A stretch of DNA of 64,000 nt from Variovorax sp. PMC12. GTDB lineage: Bacteria; Pseudomonadota; Gammaproteobacteria; Burkholderiales; Burkholderiaceae_C. The stretch covers positions 1,623,001 through 1,687,000 of the forward strand of contig NZ_CP027773.1 in assembly GCF_003019815.1 (NCBI RefSeq). Reading direction: 5' to 3'. The translations under genes were made by a program, and so were the position numbers. The notes under the pieces were generated by a model. That model saw only the letters and a list, made by a program, of their open reading frames with translations. It was not told the DNA's origin and ran no database searches. This document shows positions 52,579 to 59,509 of the stretch, one piece after another. Within the stretch, counting starts at the first letter, position 1. Each line of letters opens with the position of its first letter.

Positions 52579-53679
52579 ATGACCTCTCGCGCAACTGCAA
52601 AACCCGCCGACCGCCACCGAACCCCGGCCACCCCGCGTTCCACGCCCCCGTCACGGCACTACGCCGTCGTCGGCGCCGGCATTGCCGGCGTGGCTTGTGC
52701 CCGAACCCTGGTGCAGGCCGGCCACAAGGTCACGGTGTTCGAGCGCGAGGCCACGGCCGGTGGCCGCATGGCCAGCGTCGACACCGCTTTCGGCCGCTTC
52801 GACAGCGGCGCCCAGTACTTCACCGTGCGCGACCCGCGCTTCGCGCTGGCCCTCGAGAACACGCCCGGCGTCTGCAAGCGCTGGAGCGCCAACCTCGTGC
52901 GCGTGCTCGACGCCCACGGCCGCGTGGCCGAGGCCGCACTGCCCTCGCTCGAATCGCATTGGGTGGCGCAGCCCGGCATGGACGCGCTGGTGGCCCACTG
53001 GGCCAAGCCGCTGGGCGACAGCCTCGTCACCGGCACGCAGGTCACGCAGATCGAGCCCGATGCGCTCGACCCCAAGCGCTGGCAGCTGCGCACCGCGGGC
53101 GCCGACGACTCCCTTCACGTCTATTCCGGTTTCGACGCCGTGCTGCTCGCCGTGCCGCCTTCGCCCGCGCGCGCGCTGCTGGATGGCGACAGGCTCTCCG
53201 CCCGGCTCGCCGCCAAGGTCGAGCCGGTGCGCATCGCGCCCTGCTGGACGCTGATGATTGCCTACCCCCAGGCCAACCAGCCCAACATGTCGCATCTCGG
53301 CCCGCAGTGGAACGCGGCGCGCAGCACCCACCACCGCGTGGCCTGGCTGGCGCGCGAATCGTCCAAGCCCGGCCGCGAGCCGGTCGAGCGCTGGACGCTG
53401 CAGGCCAGCGCCACCTGGTCGCAGGAACACCTGCGCGACACGCCCGCACGCGTCGAAGCCAAGCTGCTGCGCGCCTTCGCCGAGATCACCGGCATCCATG
53501 CCACGCCCGCGCACGCCCAGGCGCTGCGCTGGAACGAAGCCCAGACGCAAGTGCCGGTGGGCACCACGCACCTCTGGGATGCCAAGGCCCGCATCGGCGT
53601 GGCCGGCGACTGGTGCATCGGGCACCGGGTGGAAGACGCTTTCGTCTCGGGCCTGTCGCTCGCACTCGCCGTCATCTGA
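52579..53679 (+). CDS. FAD-dependent NAD(P)-binding oxidoreductase, renalase-like
   Basis: This 366-residue protein has the Rossmann dinucleotide motif VVGAGIAGVACARTL (about residues 30-44) and EREATAGGRMAS. It also has FDSGAQYFTVRD and the C-terminal FAD-contact region IGVAGDWCIGHRVEDAFVSG. This is the pattern of amine oxidase/renalase-like proteins. The first ~25 residues are a Pro/Arg/Thr-rich extension. The substrate is unknown. It lies 7 bp before gluQ. Confidence 0.88.
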   Translation: MTSRATAKPADRHRTPATPRSTPPSRHYAVVGAGIAGVACARTLVQAGHKVTVFEREATAGGRMASVDTAFGRFDSGAQYFTVRDPRFALALENTPGVCKRWSANLVRVLDAHGRVAEAALPSLESHWVAQPGMDALVAHWAKPLGDSLVTGTQVTQIEPDALDPKRWQLRTAGADDSLHVYSGFDAVLLAVPPSPARALLDGDRLSARLAAKVEPVRIAPCWTLMIAYPQANQPNMSHLGPQWNAARSTHHRVAWLARESSKPGREPVERWTLQASATWSQEHLRDTPARVEAKLLRAFAEITGIHATPAHAQALRWNEAQTQVPVGTTHLWDAKARIGVAGDWCIGHRVEDAFVSGLSLALAVI

Positions 53680-53686
53680 ACGGGAG

Positions 53687-54589
53687 ATGAGGGAGACCGG
53701 CCGCTTCGCCCCCTCGCCCACCGGCCCGCTGCACGCGGGCTCGCTGGTGGCCGCGCTTGCCAGCTGGCTCGACGTGCGCGCGCGCGGGCCGCAGGCACGC
53801 TGGCTGGTGCGCATCGAAGACGCCGACACCGAGCGCTGCCTGCCCGGCATGGGCGAGCGCATCCTCCGGCAGCTCGCCGACTGCGCCTTGCTGCCCGACG
53901 AGCCCCCGGCATGGCAGACGCAGCGCACCGCGCACTACGAGGCCGCGCTGGCGCGGCTGCAGGAACTTGGGCTGGCCTACCCCTGCGGCTGCTCGCGCAA
54001 GGACATCGACGAGGCGCTCGCGCGGCTCGGCCAGCGGCATGAGCGGCACGGCGAGCGGGTGTACCCCGGCACCTGCCGCGACGGCCTGCACGGCAAGCCG
54101 GCACGCGCCTGGCGCTTTGCCACAGAGAAATTCGCGGGTGGCGAAATCTGCTTCACCGACCGCCGCCTCGGCCGCCAGTGCCAGGACGTCAGCCGCGAGG
54201 TCGGCGACTTCGTGCTGCGGCGCGCAGACGGCCCCTGGGCCTATCAGCTCGCCGTGGTGGTCGACGACGCCGACCAGGGCGTGACCGACGTGGTCCGCGG
54301 CGAGGACCTCACCGACAACACGGCCCGGCAGATCCTGCTGCAGCGCGCGCTCGGCTTTCCCACGCCGACCTACCTGCACACGCCGCTGGTGCGCGCAGCC
54401 GACGGCGACAAGCTTTCCAAGCAGAACGGCGCCACCGCCCTCGACACCGGCACGCCGGCAGCCGCGCTGGCCGCGCTCGACACCGCCGCGCGCGTGCTCG
54501 GCCTGCGGCCCGCCACGGCCACCGATTGCGCGGGCGCGCTGGCCGCCTGGGTGCCCGAATGGCGCGATCTCTACAATTCGCGGCCGTAA
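53687..54589 (+). CDS. gluQ: Glutamyl-Q tRNA(Asp) synthetase
   Basis: This 300-residue truncated glutamyl-tRNA synthetase paralogue attaches glutamate to queuosine in tRNA-Asp. It has GRFAPSPTGPLHAGSLVAAL (HIGH-like) and the zinc pair in YPCGCSRKD with a third Cys in YPGTCR. DKLSKQN is the KMSKS equivalent. The anticodon-binding domain is missing, as expected. The stop overlaps trmB as TAATG. Confidence 0.95.
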   Translation: MRETGRFAPSPTGPLHAGSLVAALASWLDVRARGPQARWLVRIEDADTERCLPGMGERILRQLADCALLPDEPPAWQTQRTAHYEAALARLQELGLAYPCGCSRKDIDEALARLGQRHERHGERVYPGTCRDGLHGKPARAWRFATEKFAGGEICFTDRRLGRQCQDVSREVGDFVLRRADGPWAYQLAVVVDDADQGVTDVVRGEDLTDNTARQILLQRALGFPTPTYLHTPLVRAADGDKLSKQNGATALDTGTPAAALAALDTAARVLGLRPATATDCAGALAAWVPEWRDLYNSRP

Positions 54590-55344
54590 TGAACCTTCCC
54601 GACACCGTGCCCAACGACCTCCCGCGCAGCGAAGAAGCGCCTGCCCCCGACGACGCGGACAAGCCGCATCCGCTGCATCGACGCCTCAAGAGCTTCGTGA
54701 AGCGCGGCGGCCGCACCACCGAAGGCCAGGCGCGCGCCTTCTCCGAACTGGGCCCGCTGTACCTGGTGCCCTACAAGCCCGAGCCGCTCGACCTGACGGC
54801 GGCCTTCGGCGGCCGCGCCGGCCCCACGGTGCTGGAGATCGGCTTCGGCATGGGCGAGGCCACCGCGCACATCGCGACGGTGCTGCCCGAGACCAACTTC
54901 TTCTGCTGCGAAGTGCACGAGCCCGGCGTGGGCGCGCTGCTCAAGCGCATCGGCGAGCAGTCGCTGTCGAACATCCGCATCTGCGCGCACGACGCGGTCG
55001 ACGTGCTCGACCACATGCTGCAGCCCGGCACGCTGGCCGGCGTGCATGTGTTCTTTCCGGACCCATGGCACAAGAAGCGCCACAACAAGCGCCGCCTGAT
55101 CCAGCCCGAATTCGTGACCAAGCTCGCGCAGCACCTGCGCTCCGGCGGCTACATCCACTGCGCCACTGACTGGCAGCCCTATGCCGAGCAGATGCTCGAG
55201 GTGCTGTCGGGCGAGCCTCTGCTGCGCAACACGGCCGAGGGCTACGCGCCCAAGCCCGACTACCGCCCGCTCACCAAGTTCGAGAACCGGGGCATCAAGC
55301 TGGGCCACGGCGTGTGGGACCTGGTGTTCGAGCGCAAGGCCTGA
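54589..55344 (+). CDS. trmB: tRNA (guanine-N7)-methyltransferase
   Basis: This 251-residue SAM enzyme forms m7G46 in tRNAs. Key motifs are VLEIGFGMGEATAHIA (SAM binding), FFPDPWHKKRHNKRRL and ATDWQPYAEQML, and TKFENRGIKLGHGVWDL. The start shares a base with the gluQ stop (TAATG), so translation is probably coupled. Confidence 0.97.
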   Translation: MNLPDTVPNDLPRSEEAPAPDDADKPHPLHRRLKSFVKRGGRTTEGQARAFSELGPLYLVPYKPEPLDLTAAFGGRAGPTVLEIGFGMGEATAHIATVLPETNFFCCEVHEPGVGALLKRIGEQSLSNIRICAHDAVDVLDHMLQPGTLAGVHVFFPDPWHKKRHNKRRLIQPEFVTKLAQHLRSGGYIHCATDWQPYAEQMLEVLSGEPLLRNTAEGYAPKPDYRPLTKFENRGIKLGHGVWDLVFERKA

Positions 55345-55366
55345 AACGCCGGTCCCGGCTCGCTGC

Positions 55367-55849
55367 CTAGTCGAGCAGGAACGTGAGCGGCACGCGCATC
55401 TGCGTGCGCACCGCGTGCCCGCCAGCGTCGCGCGCCGGCTCGAAACGCCATTCAGGCACCACGGCGAGCACCGCCTTGGCGAACAGCGGGTGCGAGGCGT
55501 ACTCGATGCGCACATTCTCGGGGCGCCCCGACTGGCCGACCACGAAGACCAGCACCACCCGGCCCGGGATTTCCTGCCGAGCCAGTTCAGCCGGATAGGC
55601 AGGCGGACGCTTCTTCAGTGCCACCGCCTGGGTCACCGCGCCATCGCTGGCCACGGCTTCGGGCGGGCGGAGCGGCGCAGGCGGCGCAGTCGAAACCGGC
55701 GGTTCGGGCGGCGCGGCAATCATGATTTCCGCAGCAGGCGCTTCCGCCACCGTGGGCGGCCCGGGCCGCACCGCCTCCGGCGCTGTCGCCATGCATCCCG
55801 CCAACACGAACGACCCGCACAAACCGATCCATCTGACAGCTCTTTTCAT
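55367..55849 (-). CDS. Lipoprotein with TonB C-terminal domain
   Basis: This 160-residue protein begins with a lipoprotein signal: lipobox LAGC with Cys19 and no Asp after it, so outer-membrane sorting is likely. A Pro/Ala-rich linker (about 24-75) leads to a TonB-type C-terminal domain with PPAYPAELARQEIPGRVVLVFVVGQSGRPENVRIEYAS and WRFEPARDAG. The absence of a transmembrane anchor is unusual for an energy transducer. It may act on outer-membrane receptors or as an envelope scaffold; that is inference. It is divergent from the binding-protein gene. Confidence 0.85.
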   Translation of the reverse strand: MKRAVRWIGLCGSFVLAGCMATAPEAVRPGPPTVAEAPAAEIMIAAPPEPPVSTAPPAPLRPPEAVASDGAVTQAVALKKRPPAYPAELARQEIPGRVVLVFVVGQSGRPENVRIEYASHPLFAKAVLAVVPEWRFEPARDAGGHAVRTQMRVPLTFLLD

Positions 55850-55896
55850 CCACGAATTCTGTCGCCGGTTCCTTGCCTTCCGCCATGGTCCTGAAA

Positions 55897-55924
55897 TTGC
55901 TACACTTTTTTACTACCGTAAATA
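55897..55924 (+). promoter_or_regulatory. Candidate sigma-70 promoter of binding-protein gene
   Basis: TTGCTA and TAAATA are 16 bp apart in an AT-rich patch directly upstream of the AAAGGTG ribosome site. The transcript start would fall close to 55931. Confidence 0.4.
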
Positions 55925-55934
55925 AAGGTGTCTC

Positions 55935-57122
55935 ATGAACACGTCACGCAGGGATTGGCTGGGAAAAGCATACGGTGCACTGCTCCTGGGCAACGGCCTG
56001 GGCCTGGGCAGCGCAGCAGGACCCGCACTGGCGCAAGCCACACGCTCGTCAGCATCGGCTGCCGGCGCGCCACGGGTGGTGCTGCTGGGCCAATCGGTGC
56101 CGCTTACCGGCACCGCCTATGAGATCGGCACCGCATTCGCCGCCGGCAGCCGGCTGGCGGTGAGCGATTTCAATGAACGCAACGCCGCCAGCGGCCTGCA
56201 GCTGAAGCTGCTGCAGCTCGACGACGGCTATGACGCCGCGCGCGCCACCGCGAACGCGCGCACCCTGCTGGCCACCCACAAGGCCGACATGCTGTTCGGC
56301 TTCGTCGGCACCGCCAGCAGCGAAGCCGGCGCCAATGTGGCCACGCAACAGGGCAGCCTGCTGTTCGCGCCCTTCGCGGCCTCCGACGCGCTGCGCGGCG
56401 CCGACCACCCCAACGTGTTCCACGTACGCCCCGGCATGATCGACGAGGCCCTGAAGATCGTGCGCCAGTGCGCCACCGTGGGGCAGACCCGTGTCGCGCT
56501 GGTCGGCGACGACGACGCCATGGGCCGCGCCGGCCTGGCGGCCGTGCAGCAGGCCGCGAGCGAACTCAAGCTGCCGCCGCTGGTGGCGACCGCGCTGGTG
56601 CCGGCCGACGGCGGCAAGCTCGACGCCGCGCTGAAGGCCGTGCAGCAGCAGTCGCCCCAGGCCATCGTGCTGGTGTCGCTTTCGGGCACCACGGCCAACG
56701 CCATCCGCAAGCTGCGCAAGAGCGGCTACACGGGCAACTTCATGGCCTTCTCGATCGTCGGCATCGACCCGCTCTACGCCACGCTGGGCAAGGACATCGG
56801 CGGCATCGTCATCTCGCAGGTGGTGCCATCGCCCCGGCCCTCGGCCATCCCGATCGTCAAGGAGTACCTGGCGGCGGTCGACAACTCCGACCAGACCGCG
56901 TCTTACGAAGGACTCGAAGGCTTCATCGCCGCCAAGGCCGCCGGCGAAGCGGTGCGCCGCGCGGGCAAGGGCTTCAGCAGCGCGAGCCTGCAGCGCGTGA
57001 TGACCGGCATGACCGACTACGACGTCGGCGGCTTCCGCATCAACCTGCGCCCGGGCCTGCGCGACAACGTGCGCAGCATCGACCTCATCAGCATTTCATC
57101 GGACGGCCGCGTGCTGCGCTGA
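55935..57122 (+). CDS. ABC-type substrate-binding protein (Leu/Ile/Val family)
   Basis: This 395-residue type 1 periplasmic-binding protein has a Tat-like signal (SRRDWLGK) and hydrophobic core, cleavage near ALA-Q. The LIVBP fold is seen in VVLLGQSVPLTGTAYEIG and FVGTASSEAGANV. GKDIGGIVISQVVPSP and SYEGLEGFIAAKAAGEAV follow. The ligand is probably an amino acid or small organic acid/aromatic. No ABC permease or ATPase genes lie nearby, so it is an orphan binding protein. It converges with the Crp/Fnr gene. Confidence 0.9.
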   Translation: MNTSRRDWLGKAYGALLLGNGLGLGSAAGPALAQATRSSASAAGAPRVVLLGQSVPLTGTAYEIGTAFAAGSRLAVSDFNERNAASGLQLKLLQLDDGYDAARATANARTLLATHKADMLFGFVGTASSEAGANVATQQGSLLFAPFAASDALRGADHPNVFHVRPGMIDEALKIVRQCATVGQTRVALVGDDDAMGRAGLAAVQQAASELKLPPLVATALVPADGGKLDAALKAVQQQSPQAIVLVSLSGTTANAIRKLRKSGYTGNFMAFSIVGIDPLYATLGKDIGGIVISQVVPSPRPSAIPIVKEYLAAVDNSDQTASYEGLEGFIAAKAAGEAVRRAGKGFSSASLQRVMTGMTDYDVGGFRINLRPGLRDNVRSIDLISISSDGRVLR

Positions 57123-57148
57123 ACCGCGAGCACGCATCGAACGTCACC

Positions 57149-57871
57149 TCAGCCGGTGCGCACCAGCGCCTGCAGCGCATCGAGCGACAGCAGCTCGATG
57201 CGCCCGTAGCCCAGCGCAACCACGCCCTCTGCCGCCAGCGCATTGAGCTCCTTCGACAGCGTCTGGCGCGTCACGCCGAGCATCATCGCCAACGCCTCCT
57301 GCGGCAGCGCCACGTTGCTGCGCGTGTGCGGCGACTGCGTGGCGTCGCCGCGCGCCAGCACCAGCAGCCGGTGCGCCACGCGGGCGCGCAGGCTGCGCAG
57401 CGTGGCGTCTTCGGCCAGCCCGTAGAGCATGCGCACGCGCGCGGCCAGCATCGCCGCGATGGCGTTGGCGAACACGCCGTCTCGCATCAGCTGCACGAAG
57501 GCCTCGGGCGGCACCACCAGCAGGTCGAGCGCTTCGAGCGCGGTGGCGTCGTGCGTGCGCGGCGAGCCGTCGATCAGCGTGATCTCGCCGAACCAGTTGC
57601 CGGGCTCCAGCACAGCCAGGATGGCCTCGCGCCCGTCCTGGCGCAGCGATGAAATCTTGATGCTGCCGGCCACCAGCCCGTAGAAGCCGCCGCCCGCCGC
57701 GTTGATGGTGTCGCCCTGGCGGAACACCATGGCGCCGCGCCGCACATGCAGCAGTTCGGCCGCGCCCACCAGCGCTTCGCGCTGCGCGCGCGGAATGCTG
57801 GTGAACCACGGATTGCCTTCCAGCGCCGCGCGGTGCGGGGGCGAAAGCCGGGTTTTGGGAGCAGCGGCCAT
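57149..57871 (-). CDS. Crp/Fnr-family transcriptional regulator
   Basis: This 240-residue regulator has an N-terminal cyclic-nucleotide-like beta-barrel (about residues 20-140; GWFGEITLIDGSPRTHDATAL-type core). A C-terminal winged helix contains LPQEALAMMLGVTRQTLSKELNALAAEGVV. No cysteine cluster for an FeS centre is seen, so it is not an Fnr-type oxygen sensor. It is divergent from the HD/aldolase genes, with an inverted repeat between. Confidence 0.9.
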   Translation of the reverse strand: MAAAPKTRLSPPHRAALEGNPWFTSIPRAQREALVGAAELLHVRRGAMVFRQGDTINAAGGGFYGLVAGSIKISSLRQDGREAILAVLEPGNWFGEITLIDGSPRTHDATALEALDLLVVPPEAFVQLMRDGVFANAIAAMLAARVRMLYGLAEDATLRSLRARVAHRLLVLARGDATQSPHTRSNVALPQEALAMMLGVTRQTLSKELNALAAEGVVALGYGRIELLSLDALQALVRTG

Positions 57872-57915
57872 GGGCGGGGAGCCGCGCGAGGCGGGGGTTT
57901 ACCAGAACACCGCAT

Positions 57916-57931
57916 TGTCAAATTCTTGACA
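57916..57931. promoter_or_regulatory. Crp/Fnr-like inverted repeat
   Basis: TGTCAA-ATTC-TTGACA is a perfect 6-4-6 inverted repeat resembling the TTGAT-N4-ATCAA box of Crp/Fnr factors. Its right arm overlaps a TTGACA -35-like hexamer for the HD gene. TACAGT, 21 bp on, is only a weak -10. Confidence 0.55.
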
Positions 57932-57989
57932 GTTCAGCGTCAAGCACGGGCATACAGTGGCCGCTACCCCAAGTACGGAGACTCCCACG

Positions 57990-58580
57990 ATGAACGCACG
58001 CGCAAGTTTCAAGAGCATGCAGGAGAGCACGCGCGAAGACTGGCAACTGATCGGCGGCGAATTCATGCAGTTCACGGGCGGCCTGCCCGCGCGCGTGATC
58101 AAGCATCTGCAGATCCTCGAGGGCGACTACGGCGGCTTCCCGGTCGACCGCTACACCCATTCGCTGCAGACCGCCACGCGGGCCCTGCGCGACGGCCGCG
58201 ACGAGGAATACGTGGTGTGCGCGCTGCTGCACGACATCGGCGACACGTTGGGCAGCTTCAACCACCCCGACATCGCCGCCGCCATCCTGAAGCCCTTCGT
58301 GAGCGAGGCCAACCACTGGATGGTGCAGAACCACGGCATCTTCCAGGGCCACTACTTCTTCCACCACATCGGGCTGGACCGCAACATGCGCGACAACTTC
58401 AAGGACCATCCGCACTACGAGCGCACGGCCGAGTTCTGCGCGCTCTACGACAACCCCGCCTTCGACCCCAAGGCCGAGACGCTGCCCATCGGCGAATTCG
58501 AGCCCATGCTGCGCCGCGTGATGGCGCAGCCCAGGCAGAGCATCTACAAGGCCGCGCTGACCGAACCCGCGGCCGCCTGA
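57990..58580 (+). CDS. HD-domain protein, PhnZ-like
   Basis: This 196-residue HD-domain protein has RYTHSLQTATRALRDGRDEEYVVCALLHDIGDTLG. His57, His81-Asp82 and several later His (92, 109, 115, 121, 125, 126) are metal-ligand candidates. The spacing resembles PhnZ, a mixed-valence di-iron oxygenase with HCLQCA and AALLHDLGH. The annotation HD phosphohydrolase is the other possibility. The ACGGAG site supports this start. It precedes the class II aldolase by 18 bp in an apparent two-gene operon controlled by the divergent Crp/Fnr gene. Confidence 0.82.
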   Translation: MNARASFKSMQESTREDWQLIGGEFMQFTGGLPARVIKHLQILEGDYGGFPVDRYTHSLQTATRALRDGRDEEYVVCALLHDIGDTLGSFNHPDIAAAILKPFVSEANHWMVQNHGIFQGHYFFHHIGLDRNMRDNFKDHPHYERTAEFCALYDNPAFDPKAETLPIGEFEPMLRRVMAQPRQSIYKAALTEPAAA

Positions 58581-58598
58581 CATCGACAAGAGGAAACC

Positions 58599-59366
58599 AT
58601 GAACGCCTTCTCCCAACCCGAAATCCAGAAGCTCGTCTCCGCCGAGGAGTGGCAGCTTCGCGTCGACCTCGCCGCCTGCTACCGCCTGGTGGCGCTCTAC
58701 GGCTGGAGCGACCTGGTGTTCACGCACATCAGCGCGCGCATCCCGGGCCCGGAGCATCACTTCCTGATCAACCCCTACGGCCTGATGTTCGACGAGATCA
58801 CCGCGTCGAGCCTGGTCAAGGTCGACCAGCAGTGCAACAAGATCATCGACTCGCCCTACCCTGTGAACCCGGCGGGCTTCGTGATCCACAGCGCGGTGCA
58901 CGCCGCGCGCGAAGACATCCAGTGCGTGCTGCACACCCACACCAAGGCCGGCATTGCCGTGAGCGCGCAGAAGAACGGCGTGCTGCCCATCAGCCAGCAG
59001 TCGACCTTCGTGCTGGCATCGCTGGCCTATCACGACTACGAAGGCGTGGCCTTCCGCGACGACGAGAAGCCGCGCCTGCAGGCAGACATGGGCAACGCCA
59101 ACTTCCTCATGCTGCGCAACCACGGCCTGCTGACCTGCGGCAAGACCATTGCCGACGCCTTTCTGTCGATGTACACCTTCGAGAACACCTGCCAGATCCA
59201 GATCGCGGCGCAATCGGGCGGCAGCGAACTCACGCACGTGAACCCGAAGATCGTCGAAGGCGTGGGCCAGGCCATGAAGGTGCAGACCGGCGGCCTCGGC
59301 GGCTCGTTCGTCTGGCCTTCGCTCATTCGCAAGCTGGACCGCATCGACGACAGCTACAAGCAATAA
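58599..59366 (+). CDS. Class II aldolase/adducin family protein
   Basis: This 255-residue protein has the zinc-binding histidines in VLHTHTKAGIAV and NHGLLTCG. An early VFTHISARIPG and the HHFLINPYGLMFDE segment complete the class II aldolase pattern. Candidates are fuculose-phosphate aldolase-like or ribulose-phosphate epimerase-like reactions, but the substrate is unknown. It is co-oriented with the PhnZ-like gene. Confidence 0.88.
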   Translation: MNAFSQPEIQKLVSAEEWQLRVDLAACYRLVALYGWSDLVFTHISARIPGPEHHFLINPYGLMFDEITASSLVKVDQQCNKIIDSPYPVNPAGFVIHSAVHAAREDIQCVLHTHTKAGIAVSAQKNGVLPISQQSTFVLASLAYHDYEGVAFRDDEKPRLQADMGNANFLMLRNHGLLTCGKTIADAFLSMYTFENTCQIQIAAQSGGSELTHVNPKIVEGVGQAMKVQTGGLGGSFVWPSLIRKLDRIDDSYKQ

Positions 59367-59509
59367 GCCACGCCGGCGACCGGTTTCCACGGCTGCCACC
59401 GCCTGCGCGACGGGTGTTGGCGGCCATTTTTTTGCCTTGCCACGCGGCTCGGGACAGCGCGCATCCATTTCTGCCGGGGCGACGGCCGCCATCTGCAGAA
59501 TAGAGGCCC

